Part shown: positions 16,637 through 22,883 of the stretch, piece by piece | How the letters are laid out: each line of letters starts with the position of its first letter | Numbering within the stretch: the stretch's first letter is position 1 | DNA from: Streptomyces sp. Ncost-T10-10d | Lineage (GTDB): Bacteria > Actinomycetota > Actinomycetes > Streptomycetales > Streptomycetaceae | Assembly (NCBI RefSeq): GCF_900091955.1 | Contig: NZ_FMDF01000145.1 | Coordinates: forward strand, 1-64,000 | Direction of reading: 5' to 3' | Length of the DNA stretch: 64,000 nucleotides | Notes under the pieces: generated by a model | Databases searched by the model: none | What the model was told of the DNA's origin: nothing | The model's input: only the letters and a program-made list of their open reading frames with translations | Program-made: the position numbers and the translations under genes

Positions 16637-16920
16637 GACGTGCCCCCGTCCCGTGAACACACGCGGATCGAGGCCAGCAGCAGCACCGGCGACGTGTCGT
16701 CACCGTGCGTCTCGCAGTCCTCGATCCAATTCCACTCGGCACCGTCGGTGAACACGAAGCCGAGCGCGGCGAGTGCCCGTGAACGCTCCGCCACCGTCGG
16801 AACAGTGGCCGTCAGGCCGAAGTCGTGCTCAGGCCACCGGGAGACCAAGCCGCCCAGCAGCACCACGTACAGGCGCCACCGGCCGGCACGGTTGGACATC
16901 TGCGCGGTGTGCTCCATCAC
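16633..16920 (-). CDS. DUF6303-like small protein
   Basis: A 95-residue protein with GRWRLYVVLLGG, SRWPEHDFG, VPTVAERSRALAALGF and EWNWIEDCETHGDD, a conserved set found in Streptomyces element proteins that I recall as DUF6303. ATG 16920 overlaps the preceding stop (ATGA). No signal peptide; function unknown. Confidence 0.75.
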   Translation of the reverse strand: MMEHTAQMSNRAGRWRLYVVLLGGLVSRWPEHDFGLTATVPTVAERSRALAALGFVFTDGAEWNWIEDCETHGDDTSPVLLLASIRVCSRDGGTS

Positions 16921-17225
16921 GCGGCCACCGCCGAACCGGCCATGCAGCCCTTCACCGGGCGGCGGACCGCACGGCGCGGACGCCGGCCGTCCGGCCGTCG
17001 GGTCTTCAGCGGCAGCGTCCGCAGCAGCGACTCGGCGTACGCGGCGGTCTCCGGGTCACTCTCGCGGAGCTCCGCGAGGACCTCGTGCGCCACGTCCAGC
17101 CGCGCCGCCCGCTCCATCGCGGACTCCGTGGCCGAACCAGTGAACAGCTCCAGATCGATACCGAGTGCCAGCTCAGTGAACTCGGTGGCCGTAACGGCCT
17201 CGTGACCAGCAACGATGTTCTTCAT
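16917..17225 (-). CDS. Small AICE protein, function unknown
   Basis: A 102-residue protein starting MKNIVAGHEAVTATEFTELALGIDLELF, helical, with a very basic tail (KTRRPDGRRPRRAVRRPVKG) that suggests nucleic-acid contact. A TCCT-complement AGGA ribosome site precedes ATG 17225. It is the first longer gene of the transfer operon after the 33-residue reading frame and an intervening hairpin. Confidence 0.65.
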   Translation of the reverse strand: MKNIVAGHEAVTATEFTELALGIDLELFTGSATESAMERAARLDVAHEVLAELRESDPETAAYAESLLRTLPLKTRRPDGRRPRRAVRRPVKGCMAGSAVAA

Positions 17226-17262
17226 GGGTCGTTTTCTCCTAGCGGTGGGACGGCCCGAAACT

Positions 17263-17292
17263 GCGGCCCCGGTGCTCGAACACCGGGGCCGC
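17263..17292 (-). terminator. Hairpin inside the transfer operon
   Basis: GCGGCCCCGGTG (17263-17274) and CACCGGGGCCGC (17281-17292) form a perfect 12-bp stem with a 6-nt loop, between the 33-residue frame and the 102-residue gene. It could be a partial terminator that the upstream boxA-like element helps to pass. Confidence 0.55.
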
Positions 17293-17416
17293 GGGCCGTT
17301 CAAATGGCGGAACTGCAGATCTGCTCAGCGGTCGACGCCGGCCGCGTGCGGGTGCGGCCTCGGGGGCCGTACCGGCAGCGGCGGACGCTCGTCCCGCCCG
17401 TGCTCACCGCGGCCGG

Positions 17417-17518
17417 TCACCGGCCGCCACGCGCACGGGCGTCGTCCTGGCTGCGCTTGTTCGCTTCAGCGTTCTTCCGGGCCAGCTCGGCCCGCTCCGC
17501 ATCTGTCAGACTCGTCAC
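17417..17518 (-). CDS. 33-residue peptide at the head of the transfer operon
   Basis: Starts VTSLTDAERAELARKNAEAN and ends DDARARGGR; highly charged and helical. A near-consensus AGGAGG lies 8 nt before GTG 17518 (a second GTG at 17521 is also possible), making it one of the best ribosome sites in the element. It is too short for usual gene callers. The function is unknown; it may be a genuine small protein or a coupling leader. Confidence 0.6.
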   Translation of the reverse strand: MTSLTDAERAELARKNAEANKRSQDDARARGGR

Positions 17519-17521
17519 CAC

Positions 17522-17934
17522 AGGGACCTCCTATTCAGGTGCCTGTCAGCGCCGCCCGGAGTTGCCTCTCCGGGCGGCGCACTCATTGGAACCAGGGGAT
17601 TCCGGCTCCCCTCAGCCCCGCCCGTACAGCCCGAAAAGGCCGGACGGGCGAGGGAGGCAACCGGGCAGAACTTTGCTGGTCGGCCGTTACCACGACCGAC
17701 CAGTCCCGAGCCTGCGAATCGGTGCGTCATCGTCACTGCTCTGACGCCAGCAGGGCGGCGCGTACCGGGTGGCAGCCAAGGCGTTGACCTCCAGGAATGA
17801 AGGGATGATCACCAGGGCTGTTCTCCAGAGCCAGCACGCGGAAGGGGCCGCCGACGACATCACCCGGTCGTCCGCGGGGACAGGGACTTCCACCCCGTCG
17901 AATCGTTCGCTCTCTGTTCAGTTCTCAAAGACCA
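17522..17934 (-). promoter_or_regulatory. Long structured leader with boxA-like antitermination sequence
   Basis: On the minus strand, CTTTGAGAACTGAACAG (within 17914-17934) closely resembles the boxA region of actinobacterial rRNA leaders (TTTGAGAACTCAACAG type). Downstream before the first start codon are several hairpins, including GCGCCGCCCGGA/TCCGGGCGGCGC (17549-17580) and CTGGTCGG/CCGACCAG near 17690. No convincing gene lies here. The leader precedes a roughly 6-kb transfer operon. Confidence 0.5.
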
Positions 17935-18081
17935 GACCCTCCCCGGCAAGCGCGGTATCCCCTGGTGAGAGGGGTTCTCGTCCTCACGAGACCCGCCGGG
18001 CGTTCTGCGGTCGTGCGTCCACCTGCTCGAAAGCGGGGGAATGCTGCACAAGCGGGCACACTTGAAGGAGCTGCACCGCTT

Positions 18082-18176
18082 GCTCAACTTGTTGGTACAA
18101 GCTGATGCAGTGATGCTGCACCCACGGACCGTGAGTCGTCAAGCGATTGGGGTCAACATGTACCAACAAGTTGAGC
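18082..18176. promoter_or_regulatory. Paired 18-bp inverted operators for the GntR repressor
   Basis: GCTCAACTTGTTGGTACA (18082-18099) and its exact reverse complement (18159-18176) flank a 59-bp spacer directly upstream of gntR. The first copy contains CTTGT-TGGT-ACAAG, an internal dyad. The second ends 20 nt before the gntR start, so autorepression is likely. Confidence 0.7.
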
Positions 18177-18196
18177 GAGTGCGTCATGATGGGCGC

Positions 18197-18970
18197 ATGA
18201 ATAAGCAGCCGAAGTACCGGCAGGTGGCCGACGCACTGCGTCGCGAGATCGACAACGGGACCTATCCGCCGGGGTCGCGGCTGCCCTCCGAGAGCGACCT
18301 CTCAACCCGCTTCGACGCATCCCGCAACACTGTGCGGTCGGGGCTAAGCCTGCTGGTCACGCAAGGGTTGATCTCGTCCAGTCAAGGGCTCGGCTACGAG
18401 GTGACCAAGCATGAGGTGTTCGAGCTGAACGCCTCCCGGTTCGAGAATCTGAGCTTCCCGCAGAACGGGGACGCGTACAGCACCGATGTCACGAACGCGG
18501 GGCGTCGGCCGCATCAGACGTTCCGGGTGGAGTTGCAACCCGCACCTGCCTACGTCGCGGAACGGCTGCTGATCACCGCTGGCTCCACAACTGTTCTGCG
18601 GCATTGCCATCGATTCGTAGACGACGTGCCGTGGTCGACGCAAGCAACGCACTATCCCGAGTGGCTCGTAAAAAGGGGGCCGCGCCTTACCGAGCCGGGC
18701 GATATCGCGGAGGGTACGACTCGCTACCTCACCTCCCTCGGTATCACGCAGATCGGGTACTTCGACGAGATCGCAACCCGCATGCCGACGCCTGAAGAGG
18801 CGCGACTGCTGGAGATCGGTGCAGGCGTTCCTGTCCTGCTGTGGACGCGTACCGGCTACTCCGATGAATGCCCGATCCGGTGCACCATCACGACGTTCCG
18901 GGGCGACCTGAACCGGATGAACTACGAGATCGGCGACCTGTCCGCCCGAAGCGAGAGCGAGCCTCGGTGA
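18197..18970 (+). CDS. GntR (HutC-type) transcriptional regulator, KorSA-like
   Basis: A 257-residue regulator. The N-terminal winged helix is clear (YRQVADALRREIDNGTYPPG, LPSESDLSTRFDASRNTVRSGLSLL). The C-terminal UTRA-type effector domain contains AERLLITAGSTTVLRHCHRF and GAGVPVLLWTRTGYSDE. In pSAM2-type elements the GntR repressor KorSA controls transfer and replication. ATG 18197 is chosen from homology of MNKQPKYRQVADALR; the ribosome site is weak. The paired operators immediately upstream suggest self-control. It overlaps the GNAT gene by GTGA. Confidence 0.88.
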   Translation: MNKQPKYRQVADALRREIDNGTYPPGSRLPSESDLSTRFDASRNTVRSGLSLLVTQGLISSSQGLGYEVTKHEVFELNASRFENLSFPQNGDAYSTDVTNAGRRPHQTFRVELQPAPAYVAERLLITAGSTTVLRHCHRFVDDVPWSTQATHYPEWLVKRGPRLTEPGDIAEGTTRYLTSLGITQIGYFDEIATRMPTPEEARLLEIGAGVPVLLWTRTGYSDECPIRCTITTFRGDLNRMNYEIGDLSARSESEPR

Positions 18971-19536
18971 AGATCACGCCCGCTCAGCCGTCCGACCTGC
19001 CCAAGCTGCTCGCCTTCCGAGAGGAGGCGGCTGCTTGGCTGCAGGGCCTTGGCTCCGATCAATGGAGCCGCCCGTACCCGGCGGACCGGCTGTTGGCCAC
19101 CATCGAAACCGGAACCGTCTTCATGCTGCGCGATCAGGAGACGACGGCTGCAACGATCACCCTGACTTCTGAGGCAGAGGATGGGCTCTGGACGGACGCG
19201 GAACTGAGTGAACCGTCGATGTTCGTCAATAAGCTCACGGTGGCTCGCACGCATGCCGGACAGGACATTGGTGGCAGGCTCCTTGATTGGGCGGGCGACC
19301 GGGCCCACCAGGCGGGGGCGAAATGGCTGCGGCTCGACGCGTGGACAACGAATCACGAACTTCAGCAGTACTACCTGCGCCACGGATTCGCGCACGTGAG
19401 GACCGTCACGGAAGGCGGCGCCGTAAACGGTGGGCCCCGTGTGTCAGGGTGGCTCGCCCAGCGTGCGACGCAGCCGGTCCGGCACGAATTCGCGGATGAA
19501 ACCCCTGCTCCGACGCCGGTATCGCTCGCTGACTGA
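18967..19536 (+). CDS. GNAT-family N-acetyltransferase
   Basis: A 189-residue acetyltransferase: VKITPAQPSDLPKLLAFREEAAAWL at the N-terminus, the acetyl-CoA-binding loop VARTHAGQDIGGRLLDWAGDRA (R/Q-x-x-G-x-G/A type), WLRLDAWTTNHELQQYYLRHGF, and a divergent tail. The substrate is unknown. GTG 18967 overlaps the gntR stop, so it is co-expressed with the repressor as cargo or an accessory gene. It is the last gene before the proposed right end. Confidence 0.85.
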   Translation: MKITPAQPSDLPKLLAFREEAAAWLQGLGSDQWSRPYPADRLLATIETGTVFMLRDQETTAATITLTSEAEDGLWTDAELSEPSMFVNKLTVARTHAGQDIGGRLLDWAGDRAHQAGAKWLRLDAWTTNHELQQYYLRHGFAHVRTVTEGGAVNGGPRVSGWLAQRATQPVRHEFADETPAPTPVSLAD

Positions 19537-19673
19537 CAATCCCTGCGGGGCCGTCCACGGGCCGTCCAAGGGCGCCCAACGGCAACCATCAACGACCAAC
19601 GATGACCGCTCCCCCGCTGGTCAGAGCTATCACAGATCACGAACTCTGAGGTGGCGCGTACGGGACATCAGTT

Positions 19674-19682
19674 CTTCGACAT
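19674..19682. other. Candidate attR core
   Basis: CTTCGACAT is followed directly by CTGA, reading as the last codons F-D-I-stop of a GlnA-like end. Bases upstream (within the element) no longer match glnA, as expected for an att junction. About 50 bp further is a strong hairpin. Confidence 0.55.
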
Positions 19683-19732
19683 CTGAGCGGCTGAGCCGGG
19701 TGACCCCGGCGGGAGCCTTGGAAACGAACGGT

Positions 19733-19766
19733 GAGGGCCGCCACCCCGGCTGGGGTGGCGGCCCTC
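19733..19766 (+). terminator. Strong hairpin, probably the displaced original glnA terminator
   Basis: GAGGGCCGCCACCCC (19733-19747) and GGGGTGGCGGCCCTC (19752-19766) form a perfect 15-bp stem with a GGCT loop, 47 nt after the in-frame TGA of the attR remnant. No complete gene ends here otherwise. Confidence 0.6.
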
Positions 19767-20086
19767 GGCCGTAGCACCGGCCACGCGTCCGTGCAGGGCC
19801 GCTGAGGACGCGGATGCCTGAGGGGACGAAGCGAAGCGGCGGGCGGAGCGCTGCGCCACGGGGGAACGCACACCGCTCCGGCCGCCGCCGAGGGGACGCG
19901 CCAGGCCGTGGGCCCGCCCCCGTGAGCCACTGTGCCGGTGAGCACTCGAGAGACGCTCGTCGGTCGCTGGAAGGCTGACGCCGCGTCGGCTTCCGTCCTC
20001 CACCTTCCTTCGAGGGCGCCCTACTAACCTCGCCGCCGGGCCCGGGCGCACACCGCCCGGAAGAGGGCGATGGGCAGGTGGGCAAC
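19767..20086. other. Gene-free gap at the AICE / polyketide cluster boundary
   Basis: 320 bp with no convincing reading frame on either strand. It holds one candidate SARP box (19946-19974) and the ribosome site of the DUF6059-like gene. This is the apparent left border of the polyketide cluster. Confidence 0.5.
19946..19974 (+). promoter_or_regulatory. Candidate SARP box (upstream of DUF6059-like gene)
   Basis: TCGAGAG (19946), TCGTCGG (19957) and TGGAAGG (19968) have 11-bp periodicity with 4-bp spacers. The last repeat is weak. It ends 112 bp before the start codon at 20087. Confidence 0.45.
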
Positions 20087-20398
20087 ATGGGACGGGTGCC
20101 GAACTGGGTGCGGCGGGTGGGGAAGGACCTGGGGGCCGGTCTGGTCGCCGTGGGCCAGTTCCTCGGCGCGTACACCCCACCGGAGTGCTACGGCCTCGGA
20201 CCGGTGGCAGGGACGGCGGCCGACGACGGCACGCCGGTGCCGGGTCATCCCGAGCGTCTGGTCCCGGTCTCGGAATGGTCCGGGCCGGAGCGGGCGACGT
20301 GCCGTCGGCTGGAAGACATGTGGGAGCGTGAAGACCCGGGTACGGCGATCAGCACGCCGCGATCACGACGGCCGAAGCCACATCCGCGTCGTGGGTGA
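20087..20398 (+). CDS. DUF6059-like small protein
   Basis: A 103-residue protein starting MGRVPNWVRRVGKDLGAGLVAVGQFLGAYTPPE, with PGHPERLVPVSEWSGPE and RLEDMWE. This layout (amphipathic or hydrophobic N-terminus, then PGHPERL) is that of DUF6059, a short family I recall near Streptomyces secondary-metabolite regulators. AGGTGGG precedes ATG 20087. The last about 16 residues extend 50 bp into the 3' end of the convergent acpS gene and look non-conserved. Function unknown; a candidate SARP box lies upstream. Confidence 0.6.
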   Translation: MGRVPNWVRRVGKDLGAGLVAVGQFLGAYTPPECYGLGPVAGTAADDGTPVPGHPERLVPVSEWSGPERATCRRLEDMWEREDPGTAISTPRSRRPKPHPRRG

Positions 20399-20852
20399 GC
20401 GACAGATGCCATGAGGTGATGCCGTGCCGGGCCGCCGCGGCCTCGACGGTGCCGCGGACGTGCAGGACGGGGCGGCCCCCCGGACCGGTACGGACCTCGG
20501 TGTCGTGCCAGCGGAGCCCGCCGGGCGCCCCGAGCGCCTTGGCCAGCGCCTCCTTGGCTGCGAACCGCGCCGCAAGAGAGGCCGTGCCGCGCGGGGCACC
20601 CGAGGGGAGAGACCGTTCGGCCGGGGTGAAGAGCCGATCGGCCAGGCCCGGGTTGCCTTCCAGTGCCTGGCCGAACCGGTCGATGGCCGCCACGTCTATC
20701 CCGACGCCGACGATCGAGGGCGACCGGGCAGGAGGCGGCTGAGCCGGATACGGACCGACGAGCGGGTACGGCAGGAGCCAGACCAGCCACTGGCCGATGC
20801 CCGTCAGGAAGTTGTCGAACGGACCCAGTGCGGAGGTGTCGTCGCTTCGCAT
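20349..20852 (-). CDS. Holo-ACP synthase (AcpS-type PPTase) with N-terminal extension
   Basis: Transfers phosphopantetheine from CoA to an apo-ACP; probably serves the cluster ACP at 36265. The AcpS signatures are IVGVGIDVAAIDRF, SLAARFAAKEALAKALG and WHLSLTHDADVASAVV. The product is 167 residues, against about 120 for AcpS, because about 46 residues precede the domain (FDNFLTGIGQWLVWLLPYPL, then a Pro-rich linker). There is no alternative start codon near the domain, so the extension is probably real. A three-repeat SARP box ends 21 bp before the ATG, suggesting a very short or leaderless transcript. Confidence 0.88.
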   Translation of the reverse strand: MRSDDTSALGPFDNFLTGIGQWLVWLLPYPLVGPYPAQPPPARSPSIVGVGIDVAAIDRFGQALEGNPGLADRLFTPAERSLPSGAPRGTASLAARFAAKEALAKALGAPGGLRWHDTEVRTGPGGRPVLHVRGTVEAAAARHGITSWHLSLTHDADVASAVVIAAC

Positions 20853-20872
20853 GTCGGCAGGCTGTCACCGCC

Positions 20873-20901
20873 TGCTCGACGGCCGCTCGAAGATCTCGCG
20901 A
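20873..20901 (-). promoter_or_regulatory. Candidate SARP box (upstream of acpS)
   Basis: Read on the minus strand: TCGCGAG, TCGAGCG, TCGAGCA at exact 11-bp steps with 4-bp spacers. This is one of the best matches to TCGAGNN in the window and is promoter-proximal to acpS. Confidence 0.7.
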
Positions 20902-21020
20902 GCCGGGCCCGACGGGGTCCGGGCGTCGGGCCGCCCCGGGTCCGGTGCGTCCGGCACCCCGGTCGGTCCTGGGGCCGGTTCGTGTCCGGTTCTGACGGGG
21001 CGGGCCCCTGGGTGCGCCCG

Positions 21021-21064
21021 CTGACGGCCTCCCCCACTTCCTGTCGTGGAGGGGAGGCCGTCAG
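21021..21064. terminator. Hairpin at the 3' end of the DHA2 exporter gene
   Basis: CTGACGGCCTCCCC (21021-21034) and GGGGAGGCCGTCAG (21051-21064) form a 14-bp stem. It overlaps the exporter stop codon and would end minus-strand transcription before acpS. Confidence 0.75.
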
Positions 21065-22659
21065 CCCTTCCGCGTGTCGCCCGGGCGCTCAGCGGCCACC
21101 GGCTTCCCCGGGCCTCCAGGGCCCCCCGGGCCACGCGCCTCCAGCCGGACGTCCTTCAGCATCAGCGCGAGTATCAGACCGAGCACCAGCACGGGCACGG
21201 CCGACAGGAAGACCGTGGACAGCGCCCCGCTGTAGACGTCGGCCACCGCCGCGACGGTCTGCGGATCGAGGGCTTCGGTCTGTTGCGACTCCCATGTGCC
21301 CCCCACGACCCGGTCCGCCACGTCCGGGGGCAGTTGCCGTACGGCTTCTGTGGCCAGCCGCGCGTTGAGCAGCGAACCGAACACCGTGGCACCGAAGGCC
21401 ACGCCGATGTTGCGGGCGAGCCCGACCGTGGAGGTACTGACCCCGATGTGCTGCCGGGACGCCGTGCTCTGGGCGACGAGAGTGGTCACCTGCGACGAGA
21501 GGCCGACACCGATACCCATGACGGCGAGCAGCGCGCTGACCGTTGCGGCTCCGGTATCCGCGGAGGTCAGGGCCATGAATCCGGCTGCCACCGCGGCGAG
21601 GCCGGTGCTGGCCACCGGGAACCACTTGTAGCGTCCGGTCTTCGCGATCACCTGCCCGGCCACCACCGTCGCCACGGCCATGCCGATCATCGCGGGCAGG
21701 AAGAGCAGCCCGGTGCGGGTGGCGCTGACACCCTCGACCGTCTGGAAGAGCAACGGTACGAAGTTGACACAGCCGAAGAAGGCGAAGCTGACGGCGAACG
21801 CCACGACCACGCAGATGGTGAACGTCCGGTCGGCGAACAGCGTCAGTGGTACGACGGGCTCCTCGGTACGCCGTTCATGGCGCAGCCACAACGCGCCCAG
21901 CAGCACGGCGCCCGCTCCGAGCGCGATGACCGCCGTGTGACCCCAGCCGTAGCGCCCGGCCAGGTCGGTCACCAGGACCAGGCAGACGATGACCCCGGCC
22001 AGGAGCGCCGTCCCGCCGTAGTCGATACGGGGCCGGGCCGCGCCGCGGTTGTCGCGAGGGAGCAGGGTCCGGATACCGGCCATGGCGAGAAGGCCGAGGG
22101 GCAGGTTGATGTAGAAGATCCAGCGCCAGCCGAACTGGTCGGTCAGGAAGCCGCCGGCCAACGGCCCCGCGAGGTTGGCGATGACCATGACCCCGGCGAA
22201 CCACCCCTGGTACTTGGCGCGTTGGCGGGGAGGCATCAGATCGCCGAGCACGGAGAACGCGCTGACCTGGAGCCCCCCGCCGCCCAGACCCTGGAGCGCG
22301 CGGAACGCGATCAGCTGGCCCATCGAGTCGGCCGCGCCGCAGGCCGCAGACCCGGCCAGGAAGATCACAACGGCAGACAGATAGACCACCCGGCGGCCGA
22401 AGAGGTCACCGAGCTTCCCGTAGACGGGCATGGCCACGCTGAAGGTCAGCATGTACGCCGTGAAGGTCCAGCTGTAGAGGTTCAGGGCGCCCAGATCCGA
22501 GGTAAGACTCGGACCCGCGGTGGCGACGATCGACTGGTCGAGCATCGACATCGCGCTGGTCAGCAGCAGGGCGGCAAGGAGCAGAGGGAAGCGGGGCGGG
22601 AGCGGGGGCGCAGTGGTGGTCGGCGGTCCTTGCGGACGGCCTGATCCGGCGTCGGTCAT
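21061..22659 (-). CDS. MFS drug exporter, DHA2 (EmrB/QacA) family
   Basis: A 532-residue transporter with about 14 membrane helices, the DHA2 arrangement. The helix-2/3 loop motif is VYGKLGDLFGRRVVYL; AFRALQGLGGGGLQ and AGPLAGGFLTDQFGWRWIFYINLPLG are further family landmarks. Probably proton-driven export of the polyketide for self-resistance. ATG 22659 has GAGGAGG 7 nt upstream. It is divergent from the SARP gene and shares with the 27-kb region an operator-like motif, so MarR control is plausible. Confidence 0.93.
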   Translation of the reverse strand: MTDAGSGRPQGPPTTTAPPLPPRFPLLLAALLLTSAMSMLDQSIVATAGPSLTSDLGALNLYSWTFTAYMLTFSVAMPVYGKLGDLFGRRVVYLSAVVIFLAGSAACGAADSMGQLIAFRALQGLGGGGLQVSAFSVLGDLMPPRQRAKYQGWFAGVMVIANLAGPLAGGFLTDQFGWRWIFYINLPLGLLAMAGIRTLLPRDNRGAARPRIDYGGTALLAGVIVCLVLVTDLAGRYGWGHTAVIALGAGAVLLGALWLRHERRTEEPVVPLTLFADRTFTICVVVAFAVSFAFFGCVNFVPLLFQTVEGVSATRTGLLFLPAMIGMAVATVVAGQVIAKTGRYKWFPVASTGLAAVAAGFMALTSADTGAATVSALLAVMGIGVGLSSQVTTLVAQSTASRQHIGVSTSTVGLARNIGVAFGATVFGSLLNARLATEAVRQLPPDVADRVVGGTWESQQTEALDPQTVAAVADVYSGALSTVFLSAVPVLVLGLILALMLKDVRLEARGPGGPGGPGKPVAAERPGDTRKG

Positions 22660-22700
22660 CGAGTCCTCCTCAGGCCACACATAAAGGTACTTGGCAAGTG

Positions 22701-22725
22701 TATGCCACTAGCATATAAATGTCTC
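22701..22725. promoter_or_regulatory. Operator-like dyad shared with the MarR region
   Basis: TATGC-CACTA-GCATA (22701-22715) is a perfect dyad. The overlapping GCATATAAATGTCTC (22711-22725) matches GCATATAATGGTCTC at 27268-27282 in 13 of 15 positions. It lies between the divergent exporter and SARP genes. The likely ligand is the cluster MarR protein, by inference. Confidence 0.5.
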
Positions 22726-22791
22726 GCATAGCTCAGCGTCCGGGCCTTCGGGGGATGGAGGTCTGACAGACCGTGCCCTGTCGCTGCCCCG

Positions 22792-22820
22792 TCGAGTACC
22801 GCTCCAGCAGAAGTCAAGTA
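22792..22820 (+). promoter_or_regulatory. Candidate SARP box upstream of the SARP gene itself
   Basis: TCGAGTA (22792), TCCAGCA (22803) and TCAAGTA (22814) at exact 11-bp steps, ending 63 bp before GTG 22884. It suggests autoregulation. Confidence 0.55.
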
Positions 22821-22883
22821 ATCGACCTCACGCTCACGAAGTGCATCAGGCCGTATCGACGATGCAAACCAACGGGAGGGCCA

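Larger units (their letters stand above)
6124..19682. mobile_element. Integrated AICE (pSAM2-like integrative and conjugative element), ~13.6 kb
   Basis: The block carries the full AICE set: integrase, excisionase, replication module, single FtsK-type translocase, spread genes and a GntR repressor. It sits exactly between the glnA 3' end and a sequence that looks like a displaced glnA 3' end. CTTCGACAT is found at 6124-6132 and 19674-19682. All core modules are intact, so the element may be functional. The ends are inferred from the repeat; a 9-bp match is short, so exact limits are tentative. Confidence 0.85.

Noticed and set aside
17769..18065. 98-codon plus-strand frame in the region between the transfer operon and gntR
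   Set aside because: No ribosome site, Ser/Thr/Arg-rich composition, and it lies across the boxA-like leader of the opposite strand.
21046..22644. 532-codon plus-strand frame opposite the DHA2 exporter
   Set aside because: Antisense shadow; no ribosome site and no recognisable domain.
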